Shown here: positions 27,705 to 39,607 of the stretch, piece after piece
How positions within the stretch are numbered: position 1 is the stretch's first letter
Layout: the number at the start of each line of letters is the position of its first letter
From: Rebecca billardiae RCC1528
Taxonomy: Eukaryota; Haptophyta
Direction of reading: 5' to 3'
Assembly: GCA_965240325.2 (NCBI GenBank)
Contig: OZ251240.1
Coordinates: 558,001-622,000, forward strand
Length of the DNA stretch: 64,000 nt
Notes under the pieces: model-generated
What the model saw: only the letters and a program-made list of their open reading frames with translations
Told to the model about the DNA's origin: nothing
Database searches by the model: none
Made by a program: the position numbers and the translations under genes

Positions 27705-28979
27705 TCACTGATACGGCCAGACCCACCTCGGCCTGGCCATCACCACAGGTATGATTCCAGTTTGCTGTGGTAGTTGCTGATGAAGTCGTTGTGCGGCGTC
27801 AGCTCCCGCCACTGTTGATGATGATGGCGGCGGTAGGCGTGCTGGCGCATCAGCGGTAGCGTTGATGCTTGCTGGTGGTAGTCCCTGGGCGTGGCTGCCG
27901 GAGGCAGCCACGACTGCACCATGTGCGTTGTCACGCTGATGGCGCTCGTCCAGGGCGCAGGCACCACCATTGAGCACCCCGTCATCAATCGAATGGATCG
28001 TGCCATCTGGCGAGCGCCAGCGGACGATGCTGACTGCGACCAGCGGCGGCGGTGGCAACAGCAGCCACGCATCGTCCGAAACAGCGGCAGTGCAGCTGGT
28101 GTGCTTGCGCCGGCGCTTTGTGGCGCGCGTGCCCTGGTCGCCGGTGCCATGCTCCAGCATGCGCTTGAAGTTGGAGACCATGCCTGCCAGCTTGTGCGTG
28201 GCGCACCGGCTGGCGCGCGCGTCGCCTGGCATGCCGAATGAAGGCACCGTGGTGCAGCCGGTGTGATCACACTTGGGGTTCTTCAGGTCGACCATGCCGG
28301 CCAGCTTGTGCGTAGCGCACCGGCTGGCGCGCGCGTCGCCCGGCATGCCGAAGTTAGACTGCTTGGTGCAGCCGGTGTGATCACACTTGCGGGTCACCAC
28401 GTCGACCATGCCGGCCAGCTTGTGCGCAGCGCACCGGCTGGCGCGCGCGTCGCCCGGCATGCCGAAGTAAGGCCGCGTGGTGCAGCCGGTGTGATCACAC
28501 GTGGGGTTCTTCAGGTCGACCATGCCGGTCAGCTTGTGCGCAGCGCACCGGCTGGCGCGCGCGTCGCCCGGCATGCCGAACGAAGGCTGCTTGGTGCAGC
28601 CCGTGTGATCGCACTTGAGGCTCCTCACGTTGACCATGCCTGCCAGCTTGTGCGCGGCGCACCGGCTGGCGCGCGCGTCGCCCGGCATGCCGAACGAAGG
28701 CTCCTTGCTGCAGTCCACGTGATCACACTTGCGGGTCACCACGTTGACCATGCCGGCCAGCTTGTGCGCAGCGCACCGGCTGGCGCGCGCGTCGCCCGGC
28801 ATGCCGAAGTAAGGCCGCGTGGTGCAGCCGGTGTGATCACACTTGGGGTTCTTCAGGTCGACCATGCCGGCCAGCTTGTGCGCAGCGCACCGGCTGGCGC
28901 GCGCGTCGCCCGGCATGCCGAAGTAAGGCTGCGTGGTGCAACCAGCGTGATCACACTTGAGGCTCCTCACGTTGACCAT
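27705..28979 (-). CDS. EsV-1-7 cysteine-repeat protein
   Basis: 424 residues from the ATG at 28979. Seven complete tandem units of 39 residues follow C-x4-C-x16-C-x2-H-x12, exactly the spacing of the EsV-1-7 repeat known from an Ectocarpus virus and the brown-algal developmental regulator IMM. Each unit contains FGMPGDARASRCAxHKLAGM. The conserved Cys and His suggest zinc binding. After the array comes a basic patch (TKRRRKHTS, possibly nuclear targeting), then a Ser/Ala/Pro-rich tail. The DNA units are 117 bp and nearly identical, so the array expanded recently. An eighth, partial unit lies 5' of the chosen ATG and stops abruptly at about 29033, so the true N terminus is uncertain. Function is unknown; a regulatory role is inferred from IMM only. 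Confidence 0.82.
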   Translation of the reverse strand: MVNVRSLKCDHAGCTTQPYFGMPGDARASRCAAHKLAGMVDLKNPKCDHTGCTTRPYFGMPGDARASRCAAHKLAGMVNVVTRKCDHVDCSKEPSFGMPGDARASRCAAHKLAGMVNVRSLKCDHTGCTKQPSFGMPGDARASRCAAHKLTGMVDLKNPTCDHTGCTTRPYFGMPGDARASRCAAHKLAGMVDVVTRKCDHTGCTKQSNFGMPGDARASRCATHKLAGMVDLKNPKCDHTGCTTVPSFGMPGDARASRCATHKLAGMVSNFKRMLEHGTGDQGTRATKRRRKHTSCTAAVSDDAWLLLPPPPLVAVSIVRWRSPDGTIHSIDDGVLNGGACALDERHQRDNAHGAVVAASGSHAQGLPPASINATADAPARLPPPSSSTVAGADAAQRLHQQLPQQTGIIPVVMARPRWVWPYQ

Positions 28980-29033
28980 GCCGGCCAGCTTGTGCGCAGC
29001 GCACCGGCTGGCGCGCGCGTCGCCCGGCGTTGA
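28190..29033 (-). repeat. 117-bp tandem coding repeat array
   Basis: Seven full units plus a truncated one, each encoding one EsV-1-7 motif. The segment around GGCGCGCGCGTCGCCCGGC is essentially invariant, while the CDHxGC part and the last 12 residues vary between a few types (LKNPK, VVTRK, VRSLK). Confidence 0.9.
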
Positions 29034-29115
29034 TTGACGATGACCTACAACACCACCGGGCCAATGGGGGCAAGGGGCGAAAGCTTTACTCTGCCGCCTC
29101 AGCAGACTGCAGCCG

Positions 29116-30849
29116 ATGGCGGGCGTCGGCCTCGTGGACATCCTGCCGTGTGGCCAGGCGTACGTGGACGGGCGGCCGAGCGTGCGCGCGGGCCTCGGCC
29201 CGCGGCTGGGCGCGCTGTCCGACGTGCTCCTGCTGCAGCTGCTCGGCCGGCTCGACCCGGTCGAGCTCGCCCTGCTCGGCCGCGCGTGCCGGTGCATGCA
29301 CGCGTTTGCGAGCGTGGACGAGCTGTGGAAGGCGCACGTGCTCGAGGCGGTGGGCGGCGCGTTCGAGTACGACGTGAGCTGGAAGCGCACGTACATTGCG
29401 TGCGTCGCCCGCCGCCCGCCGCCGCCGCTCGCTCCGGCGCCCACCACGCCGCGCCCCGCGCTCTACTCGGACACGCTCTTCAGGCCGCGCCACTGCGCGA
29501 CGCTGCGGATCCCGGCGTGGTGGGTGCGCGCGGGCGCGGGCTCGACGGCGGTGGAGCGCGTGCGTGCGGGTGAGCTGAGCGCGGCCGAGTTCGTGCGCCG
29601 CTTCGACGCGCCCGCGCGCCCCGTCCTCATCGAGGGCCTCGCCGCGCACTGGCCGGCCGCGCAGCGGTGGAGCCGCGCCTCGCTGCTGCGTCGGTTCGGT
29701 GCGCGCCGCTTTGTGGTGGGCGAGATGCAGATGCGGCTGTCGAGCTTCTTCGCGTACTGCGACGGCGCGCGTGACGACCCGCCTCTGTACCTCTTCGACA
29801 AGCACTTCGCCGCCACCGCCCCCGAGCTCGCCGCCGAGTACGAGCGCGCGCCCTCCCCCTTCCCTGAGGACCTGTTCGAGTGCGCGCTCGGCGAGGCCGC
29901 GCGGCCCGACTGGCGCTGGCTGATTCTGGGCGGCGCGCGCTCGGGCAGCACGTGGCACGTCGACCCGAACCGGACGAGCGCGTGGAACGCGGTGGTGCGC
30001 GGGAGCAAGAAGTGGCTCCTCACGCCGCCCGACACGCCGCCCCCCGCGGTCAACGCCTCCGCGGACGGCGCGATGATCGAGGCGCCGGTATCTGTGGTCG
30101 AGTGGTTTGATTCCTTCCTCGCGCCCGCGCGCCGCGAGCTGGGCGGCGCGCTCTTCGAGGCGCACGCGCGCGCGGGCGACGTGCTCTTCGTGCCGCGCGG
30201 CTGGTGGCACACCGCGCTCAACCTCGAGGAGACCGTCGCCCTCACGCACAACTTCGTCAGCGCCGCCGGCCTCGCCGACACCCTGAGCGTGATCACGCCC
30301 GAGCGCGCGCACGACCTCGTGTCAGGCGTGCCGCGCGAGCGGCGCGCGCAGCTGCACGGCGCCTTCGTCGACGGGCTGCGCGCGACCCGGCCGGAGGCGC
30401 TCGCGGCGGCGGAGCGCGCGCTGGCCTCCGCGCAGGCAAGCGGGCCCGCGCGCGCGACCAAGCGCGCCGCGCCCGCGCCCTCGCTCTGGGCGCGCGTCAC
30501 CCGGCGGCCGGTGGCGCCGCATGACGAGGCCGAGCAAGGCGGCGCCAAGCCGAGCGCCGGCGCCGCTGCCACGCGGCCCTCGGCCGCGCGCTCGGCGCGG
30601 CGCGTGGGTGAGGCAGGGCAGGCGGGCGACGTCACGGCGCTGGCCCACGCGCCAGCCGCCGAGGATGCTGCGCCCGCCCCTCCGCACGCAGCGCACACCG
30701 CCTCGGAGGCTGCTCTGCCTCATCTGGCAGCCTCGTCGCACGGCGCTGAGCCAACGGTGCGGCTGGACGGCGGCGGCGCCGCCAAGCGCGCGCGGCAGGC
30801 ACCGCCGCCCGGGCAGCAGCACTTTGCCTTCGGCTTCAGCTTTGCCTAG
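29116..30849 (+). CDS. F-box protein with JMJD6-like JmjC domain
   Basis: 577 residues in one exon. Residues about 30-75 form an F-box-like helix set (LSDVLLLQLLGRLDPVELAL...LWKAHV). The JmjC domain covers about 140-390. It has WRWLILGGARSGSTWHVD with H281 and D283 as Fe(II) ligands, TSAWNAVVRGSKKWLL, and FVPRGWWHTALNLEETVALT with H365 as the third ligand. These match the JMJD6 / F-box-JmjC group of 2-oxoglutarate oxygenases, which hydroxylate lysine or demethylate protein residues. The F-box could recruit SCF components. The C-terminal 170 residues are low-complexity Ala/Arg/Pro. The ATG at 29116 gives the first Met before the F-box. The divergent EsV-1-7 gene starts only about 136 bp away, so the two probably share a promoter. 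Confidence 0.88.
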   Translation: MAGVGLVDILPCGQAYVDGRPSVRAGLGPRLGALSDVLLLQLLGRLDPVELALLGRACRCMHAFASVDELWKAHVLEAVGGAFEYDVSWKRTYIACVARRPPPPLAPAPTTPRPALYSDTLFRPRHCATLRIPAWWVRAGAGSTAVERVRAGELSAAEFVRRFDAPARPVLIEGLAAHWPAAQRWSRASLLRRFGARRFVVGEMQMRLSSFFAYCDGARDDPPLYLFDKHFAATAPELAAEYERAPSPFPEDLFECALGEAARPDWRWLILGGARSGSTWHVDPNRTSAWNAVVRGSKKWLLTPPDTPPPAVNASADGAMIEAPVSVVEWFDSFLAPARRELGGALFEAHARAGDVLFVPRGWWHTALNLEETVALTHNFVSAAGLADTLSVITPERAHDLVSGVPRERRAQLHGAFVDGLRATRPEALAAAERALASAQASGPARATKRAAPAPSLWARVTRRPVAPHDEAEQGGAKPSAGAAATRPSAARSARRVGEAGQAGDVTALAHAPAAEDAAPAPPHAAHTASEAALPHLAASSHGAEPTVRLDGGGAAKRARQAPPPGQQHFAFGFSFA

Positions 30850-31361
30850 TAGCGGCGGCGCATCGATCGGAGTGCTAGATTGCTGCTACTCACGTTCAAC
30901 CTGGCGGCTGCTACTGCTACTACTCTATAGCTGCGCTATGCTGCTCCCGGGCACAGCGCCGTGCGCGGTGGGCGCGGCTCGCGCTGCTGGCAGTGTCGCA
31001 CTCCCCGACCCCGCGGTTCCGACTCCCCGGGTGACTCCCCCAGTCCCCCGGCCGGGATGGCACGCCACGCCCGCGAGCCCGAGCCCGCCTCGGAGCAGCC
31101 CGAGGCAGAGTCCGGAGTCAGAGTCATCAGGACTGCTGCCCGTGACAGTGTGTACCGCGGTGTAGACCTGTCGCCGCTGCCCGAACCGACTACCGAGGCC
31201 GGTGACGAGAGCCGCCGCGCTGATGCCACAGTCCGCCAGCCCCTGCTGCCACGGCGCCCGACGCCCTGGCAGCCTGGGCAGGCTGCCAGGCCCTGGCTCG
31301 TGCCGTGCGACCTGAGACTGCGCACTCGCGCCCTCGGTGCTTCGGGCGCCAGTCAAGTCAG
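30850..31361. other. Intergenic between convergent genes, with a perfect hairpin
   Basis: No gene is supported. Positions 31265-31290 form a perfect 10-bp stem with a 6-nt loop (CCTGGCAGCC / GGCTGCCAGG). It lies 72 bp past the stop of the seryl-tRNA synthetase gene, so it would fall in that gene's 3' UTR. Confidence 0.5.
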
Positions 31362-33015
<1,654 letters not shown>

Positions 33016-33134
33016 GGTTGATTGCGCGGACGTCGTCGAGAAGGTGCGCGAGCTCGCCGAGCGCTGGTGTTCCGGTGGCCGCAACCCATCATGGCTGCCG
33101 TTCGCGCTACTGTATTGTACAAGTAACGGACACA

Positions 33135-33827
33135 ATGATGGACTCCGACGAGGATGTCCTCGACCTGGGCGCCCAGGAGCCCAGCGGCGCGCTGGAGTCG
33201 CACTACTGGGCGGCCGTGTACGAGGGGGACACCACGACAATCGGCCAATTCCTCCTCGGCGACGCGGACAACGACCCTGAGCCAGGGTTCACGCTCGAGC
33301 TTGTCGACGCGCGCGGGCTGCCCACGTTCCACAGGCTGGCCGTGATCGGCCTGCACACACCGATGCGCTTCTTGCTCGAGGCGGCGGGCGCGGATGTGAA
33401 TCAGCGCGAGCCCACCTACGGGCAGACCGGAATGCACATGGCCGCCACCAAGGGCCACGTCGACGTCGTCCAGATGCTGCTCGACAGCGGCGCCGACCCC
33501 TTCGCAGCGGACACCGCTGGCGGCTGGACGCCACTGCACGCCGCCGCGCGCGCGGGGCAGGACGAGGTGATCGCGGTGCTGCTCGACAACTCCCCGCCCG
33601 AGCTAGTAAACGTACGCGCGCTCTCCCTCGACACCGCCCTCCACCGCGCCGCGTACTGGGGCCGGCTGTCGACGGTGCGGCTCCTGATGGAGCGAGGCGC
33701 GGACCGCTTCATGCTCAACGCGGACGGGCACGACGCCGTGGGCGTGGCCTGCAAGGGCCCGACTGCGGACATGAGCGGGCTCGCGACGATCCGATCGGAG
33801 CTGCTTCTCAACAAGCCGGCCGCGTGA
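33135..33827 (+). CDS. Ankyrin-repeat protein
   Basis: 230 residues. About five ankyrin repeats cover residues 20-200. Clear ones are TGMHMAATKGHVDVVQMLLDSGAD, GWTPLHAAARAGQDEVIAVLLD and TALHRAAYWGRLSTVRLLMERGAD (each a standard 33-residue unit). The N terminus is acidic. No other domain is present, so it is probably a small adaptor or inhibitor-like binding protein; the partner is unknown. The start is the first of two ATGs at 33135 and 33138. The frame is open upstream through the divergent tRNA-synthetase start region, but that part has no ankyrin similarity. Confidence 0.85.
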   Translation: MMDSDEDVLDLGAQEPSGALESHYWAAVYEGDTTTIGQFLLGDADNDPEPGFTLELVDARGLPTFHRLAVIGLHTPMRFLLEAAGADVNQREPTYGQTGMHMAATKGHVDVVQMLLDSGADPFAADTAGGWTPLHAAARAGQDEVIAVLLDNSPPELVNVRALSLDTALHRAAYWGRLSTVRLLMERGADRFMLNADGHDAVGVACKGPTADMSGLATIRSELLLNKPAA

Positions 33828-34034
33828 CGTCGGCTGCCGCCCGGAGGTAGCCTCTGCCGCACCTGATCGGACTGGGCGACTATAGCGGCGCGCAGCTTGC
33901 GTCCGGGGCAGCGGAGTCGGAAATCGGAATCCGCCTCATGGCTCGCAGCCGCGTTGCAGATTCAACGAATGACCGATTACCGCGACTGCGCCTGCGGCAG
34001 GCGCCATGCCCACCATGAGCTGCGTGCCGCAGTT
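33828..34034. other. Short intergenic
   Basis: No gene or clear site is seen. Confidence 0.5.
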
Positions 34035-34558
34035 CCAGTGACAGCAGGGCGCGGCGCAGACGATGTCAGCCTATGTACTGCATAGTGCCAGAGTGAGAGT
34101 TCCCGTGGAACTCCCGCCGACGCCGACCGGAGGGCTCCGTGACGCCGACAACGGTCCGAGAAATAAATATAACGTTGATAGACAATCTTGAGCAGTCGTG
34201 AGTAAAGACTGAATAATAAGACACTATAGTCCTAGACAGACACTAGACAGTTCGGAAGTGACGACTAGACTCGCGCCAGTCGTTGCGCATCCGCCGCCAG
34301 TGACAGCAGGGCGCGGCGCGCTGAGATGTCAGCCGCAATGTACTCTGCCTAGTGCCAGTTTAACAACCCGACGCCGACGAGCCGGACGACGAGGGCTCCG
34401 TGACAACGGTCGGAGACCGAGACATAAATAACGTTGACAAGAGTCGTCGTGAGTAAAGACTGAATAAGACACTGCTATAGTCCTAGACAGACTCACTAGA
34501 CAGTTCGGAAGTGCCGACTAGACTCGCGCCAGTCGGCGTTGCGCATCCGCCGCCGCCG
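34035..34558. repeat. Tandem direct duplication of about 262 bp
   Basis: Unit 1 (34035-34296) and unit 2 (34297 to about 34558) are adjacent and clearly homologous. Shared blocks include CCAGTGACAGCAGGGCGCGG, GAGTAAAGACTGAATAA, ATAGTCCTAGACAGAC, CTAGACAGTTCGGAAGTG and GACTAGACTCGCGCCAGTCG. They differ by many small indels and substitutions, so the duplication is not recent. No reading frame is conserved. Confidence 0.85.
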
Positions 34559-35468
34559 CGCCAGCGGCAGCATCGCCATCATCGGCGCACTATCCAGTGA
34601 CTACCAGGACTTACTAGTTACTGCTAGCTAGTAGTAGTGACTAGTGTCCGGCGGACTCGCGTAGTGGCTGTGCAGTGCCAGCCGTAAGCCCACTACCGTC
34701 TACCGAGCTCTATAATATTATTATTATAGAACTATGCCGTCACGGAGTGCGCATGACTGTGATGCAGATGACATGAGGGGGCAGCAGATGATTGATGTCG
34801 ATGAGTGGCAGATTGAGATTTGCGAGTAGTAGGCGCTGATTCGACTGCGCATATGATTCTGATGGCCAACATCTCAACGGTCAGTACTCAGTCTCCGTCC
34901 ACGGCCGAGCCCGAGCCCGGCTGTCGTCGTCGATCGAGACTCGAGAGTACGGGCTACGGCGCCCGGCTCAGAGTTGTAAGAGTAGTCGCGTGGAATCTGT
35001 AGACTGTAGCAGTCGGTAGCAGTCTAACCGCCGCGGCGCGGCCCGGGTAGGTGGCGGCGGTACATGCAAGTCAAAGGCCGTATCCACGGGCGCGCACGCA
35101 TGGTGGTGGTGTGCCCTCTCAGCGGCAAACATCTGCCATCGCCGACTGGCGATTGATTGCCTTAGCACGTGGGTGGCGGGCGTCCTGACTCTGCGCGGCC
35201 GCACGTGGCTCGTGCCAAGTCGTGATTGCGCCTTTGCGGTGTCGACAGCCGCCTCGAGCGCAACGCGAAGCGATGACGCCGTGTGATGAGCAGCAGTCGT
35301 CCGAGTCGTAGGTCGCGTCGTGCGTGGGGAGTACAGCGACGACGAGCCGGCGCCCACCGACACGGCCGGTGTGGGTCGTGCCCAGCCCGAGCCGTCCCAC
35401 CACCGCCCGGGCCAGGCCCCCAGGCCCCCAGGGTGAGGGTCCGGCCGAGTCCAGAGCCGAGGCTCGGC
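34559..35468. other. Intergenic, no gene seen
   Basis: About 900 bp of mixed composition, with short CTAGTAG repeats near 34610-34650 and an AT-rich patch near 34710-34730. I see nothing that supports a gene. Confidence 0.5.
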
Positions 35469-36512
35469 TCAGGTGGGCGAGTGCGAGCGCTCCATGTGCG
35501 CGTGGAACTGGCGGATGAGCTCGATGTACCCGAGCGGCGCGACCGACGGGCGCACCGCGCGCATCCGGCGGTAGATCTCCTCGATGTCCGCGGGCAGGTG
35601 CGTGTGGCCGAGCGCGTAATGTCTGTACAGGTAGAAGCACGCGACCACCGCGGGCGCGCGGTGCAGCCCGGCGAGGCAGTGCACGACGACGCTGCCCTTC
35701 TGCAGGCTGGCCCACATCGCCGCCACCACGTCCGTGAGCACGTTGATCACCACCGTCGGGTGCGAGCCGTACAGCTTGTGCACCGGCTGGAACACGATGG
35801 CCGGCTTGGCCGAGCCGACGCGGTACTTTCCCGGACGGTTCGCCGTCTGGTCCTGGTGGCAGTTGACGATGAGCGAGAGGTGGTTGAAGATGGGGGGCAT
35901 GGTCTGCCCGCCGCGCGCGAGCGTCGCCTCGTCCGCCAGCATCACCCGCTGCGTGCGGCCGAGCGTCAGGTCGTCGATCACCGAGTAGTTGCAGTACAGA
36001 GACATGGGCGGGCAGAGCGCGAGTTCAGCCGGGTCGGCGCCCGCCGCGACCGCGTCGGCGTGCTGCTGCGCCACTTGGCGCGCGGCCACGGCGCTCGCCG
36101 CGGCGCTGGTGCGCAGCTCCGCCGCCGGCGTGGCGCGCAGGACGTACGCCGCGCCCGGGCCCATCCGCTTCACCTCCTCCTCCGTCAGCGTCACGAGCGG
36201 CTGTTGCATCGCCTCGCGGCCGTCCTTGGCCCAGCGCTGCGCGAGCTCGGAGAGGTCGATGTACTCGTGCCGGCCGAGCGTGTCCATGCGGTGCTGGACG
36301 ATCAGCCGCTTCCCCGCCACATCCGCGGGGAAGCCGCTGAGCACCACGTCCATCAGCGGGCGCGACTTTGCGGACGGGTCCGCTTCGGCGCCGTTCACTT
36401 TCTTGAGCACGCCCTTCCACGAGTCGGCCTGGAGCGGGCGCTGGAGCAGCAGCATGTCGAGCGAGGCGTGCTCCTCGAATTGGACGATCATCGGCTCGTC
36501 GACGCTCGTCAT
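35469..36512 (-). CDS. Dual-specificity/tyrosine phosphatase-like protein
   Basis: 347 residues, single exon. The phosphatase loop is VVVHCLAGLHRAPAV, with the H-C-x5-R signature (Cys279, Arg285). It follows a helix-strand pattern typical of DSP-type cysteine phosphatases. Upstream, NYSVIDDLTLGRTQRVMLADE and HLSLIVNCHQD fit the start of a DSP fold. The N-terminal 130 residues are not recognised and may be a separate binding domain. A general-acid Asp is not obvious from sequence. The likely activity is removal of phosphate from protein Tyr/Ser/Thr, or from another phosphorylated substrate. The ATG at 36512 begins MTSVDEP; the frame is open upstream but crosses the promoter interval of the divergent formin gene. 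Confidence 0.82.
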   Translation of the reverse strand: MTSVDEPMIVQFEEHASLDMLLLQRPLQADSWKGVLKKVNGAEADPSAKSRPLMDVVLSGFPADVAGKRLIVQHRMDTLGRHEYIDLSELAQRWAKDGREAMQQPLVTLTEEEVKRMGPGAAYVLRATPAAELRTSAAASAVAARQVAQQHADAVAAGADPAELALCPPMSLYCNYSVIDDLTLGRTQRVMLADEATLARGGQTMPPIFNHLSLIVNCHQDQTANRPGKYRVGSAKPAIVFQPVHKLYGSHPTVVINVLTDVVAAMWASLQKGSVVVHCLAGLHRAPAVVACFYLYRHYALGHTHLPADIEEIYRRMRAVRPSVAPLGYIELIRQFHAHMERSHSPT

Positions 36513-36868
36513 CGCGGCCGGCGCGTGCGGTGGCGCGGCTTGGCGTGCGGCACGGGCGCGGGGCCAAGATGCAGAGCGAGGGCTGGCGCTCCACCCACCC
36601 TGCTTGCTCACTGCTGGACCAGTGACAACGTCGCGCGGCTGCGCGCGTGCCGCGCGGCGGGCGGGTCGCAAAGGTTGAAAGGAGGCTCCGCCCTCCCTCG
36701 TCCGGGGTTTCAGCAAGACAGTCCGGGATGCCCAGAATCTTGAAACGCATTGTAGGAGTTGTCTTTCAATCAGGCGACGGGTCCGCCAGCCATCGTGCAT
36801 CTTTCGGCGGCGGCTGCACGCTGCAGCGCCGGTGGTGCGCGAGCCGCCAGCCCCGCCCTCCCGGCGCG
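36513..36868. promoter_or_regulatory. Shared promoter interval of phosphatase and formin genes
   Basis: About 356 bp between the two divergent start codons. Nothing specific is recognised. Confidence 0.4.
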
Positions 36869-38403
36869 ATGCTGGAAGGCATGTACGCGCGCGATGTGCC
36901 TGCCCTCTCCATGCCGCCCGAGGAGCTCGTCAACTTTGTCCTCAAAATGCTCCGCACGGGCGAGGGCAGCCCGGCGAGCGCGCGCAGCGCGGGCACGCCG
37001 CGCACGCAGCTCTTCCGCAACGAGCTGCCCAGCCTCACGCCGCCGCGCGACGTGTGGCTCGACCCGGGCGCGAGCAGCCGCTCCGCCACGCCCGACCTCT
37101 CCGAGCCCGACTTCTCCGCCGTGCACGAGGCAACTGGGCTGAGACTCGCCTCGCTGCGGCTGGAGCCCACGCGCGCGCACGGCTCGCCGAGCTGGATGGA
37201 GGACGAGCTGGACGGCAGCATGCGGCTGCTCACGCCGACGGCGCGATCGTACGCCGACGGCCGCTCCATCGCCGCCTCCGTCGCCTCCGCCGAGGCGCGC
37301 TCGCGCCGCGGCGTGTCGCGCGCGCCGCCGCCCGCCAAAGCGGCCGCTCCGCCGCCGCGCCTGCACACGCCGCTGGCCGCGTCGCCCGCGCTGCGTCGAA
37401 TGGGCAGCGGCGGCTCCGGCTCGAGCCCGGGCCTCTCTCGCGCACGCTCGTCCGCGCGCTCGCCCGCGCGCTCGCCCGCGCGCTCCGCGTACGCGCGCAC
37501 GCCCCAGCACGGCGCGCGGGGCGCGGGCAGCCCAGCCGGCGCGGACGGCAGCGGAGGGCGCGAATCGCCGGCGTCGGTGCGCGCAAGGCTGCTCGCGGGT
37601 GACCTGCGGCTCAGCCTCGCTGCCGACGACGGGGACGGCCTCGGCGTCAGCCCCGCCGCGGCTCGCGCCCGCCGTGCGGGTGGCGGCGGCGGCGGCGGCG
37701 CGCGCGGGCAGCAGCTGTCTCCGGAGCGCCTCGCTCCGTGGGGCGCCGCCGCCGAGCCGCTCTCGCCGAGCTGGGACAAGTGGACGCAGACGGGGCTCTC
37801 GGACGACAAGTGGACGCAGACGGGCGACGCGCCCACGCGCCGCGCCGCGCGCCCGTCCGCCCGCGCCGCGCCGAGCGTGCCCAGCCGTGGCGGCGCGCAC
37901 GACGGCACCGCCGCCGACGAGGGCGGCTTCGGAGTCGACAGCGGCGGCTTCGCCTTCGGCGCGTCGACGCAGGTCGAGGCGGGCGGGTTTGGCGGCGGCG
38001 AGAGCCCCACGCCAGCCGCGCTGCCCGTCCCCGCCGCCGCCCAGCCCTTCGTCCCCGGCATCGAGCCCCCGGACGCCTGGCCGCGCGGCGGCTCGCCGCC
38101 CGCGCGCGCGCGCCGCGCAAGCGGCTCGATGCGCCGCCGCCAGGCGGCCAAGCCGCCCTCGCCCCCGCCTGCGGCAGCGGAGCCCGGGGGTGCGGAAGCG
38201 CCGCTGCTTGTGCAGGTGCCGCACTCGCCCATGCCTCCGCCCTTCACGCCGCAGCCCGGCCCGCAGCCCAGCGGCTTGGGCGCGGACGCGGCGCGCGGCG
38301 CGGCGCGCGAGGGCGAGGGCGGCACGGCGCGCGGGCGCACTGGGCGCGCCTCCGCCGAGGCTGGGGGCGCCCAGCCGGCGACGCCGGCCCCGCGCACTCC
38401 CGT

Positions 38404-38441
<38 letters not shown>

Positions 38442-39573
38442 TGCCGCCGGGCTCTCCGGCGGCGCAGCGCGCAGCGCAGGCCGCTGCCGGCCGCGCGGGC
38501 CCGGCAGCGGAGGGCGGCGAGGCCGGGCGCGCGCCGGGCGCGGGCGGCCCCTCCTACACGCTGCGCCCTGCGCCCTCGCCCACGCCGATGCGCGGGGCGG
38601 ACGCATCGCGCGCCGCGCCGGAGCACGACGCGCCCGCGCGCACGCCCAGCGGCGCGCGCGGCGGCGCGACGCTCGGCCTCCCTGAGCCCACCGGCGGCTG
38701 CGGCGCGGCGCTGCGGCCCGCGGCGGGCAGGGCGGGTGCGGACGGCGGCGCTGGCGGTGCTGGCGGCGCGGGTGCGGGTGCGGCGGCGGCGCTGCGCCCT
38801 CGGCCCGACGAGCCCGCGCCAACGGACAGCGGCGCGCCCCGTCGACGGCCCAGCGGCGCCGCGGGCCCTGCCGATGCGATGCAGCCGTCATCTGCAGCCT
38901 CGCTGCGCGCGCGCGCGGACAGCTCGGCACGGGACGGTGGCGGCGCGGGCCAGGGCGGCGGTGCGGCAGCGGCGGTCGCGTCGCTGCGGCCCCGGCCCGA
39001 CGATGCGCCGCATGGCGCCGGCGCCGCCGCCCGCCCGGGGCACGGCGGCGCCGCTGCGGCCGGTGAGGGCGGCGGCGCTGCAGCAGGGTCGTCTGTGCTG
39101 CGGCCCCGCCCCTCGAGCCCCCAGCGAGCGGAGGGCGGCATGGCGGCCGACTGCGGCGGGCCGTCGGCGGCGGCCGCCGCTGCGGCGGCGCTCAAGCCCC
39201 GGGCTGATGCCGCGCCGACGGACGGCTCCGCCGCCCGGCTGGGCGCGGCCGGCGCGGCCGGCGCCGAGCCCAGTGCGGCGGCAGCGGCAGCGGGCCTGCG
39301 CAAGCCTCGGGCCGAGTCTCCGGCTGATGGCGCGCCGCAGGACGGCGGCGCCGCTCGGCTGGGCCGGCGTGCGGCTGCTGGCGCGGACGGTGCGGACGGC
39401 ACCACGGGCTCCGAGTGCGCCGCCGCCGCTGCCGGGCTGCGGCCGAGCGCGGGCGCCGCCCGGCACGGCGCGGGTCAGGGCGAGGGCGGCAGCGGAGGCA
39501 CCGAGCTGGCGGGGGCCGCGGCCGCGCTCAAGCCGAGGCGGGCGAGCGGCGGCCTGGCGAAGGAGGAGGCAGC

Positions 39574-39607
<34 letters not shown>

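Noticed and set aside
28263-29033. Plus-strand frame with tandem repeats (VDHAGQLVRSAPAGARVARH)
   Set aside because: It is the antisense of the EsV-1-7 array. Only the minus frame has the Cys/His spacing of a known family.
28190-29033. Regular repeats that could be taken for a CRISPR array
   Set aside because: The 117-bp units are coding, have no unique spacers of constant length, and the genome is eukaryotic.
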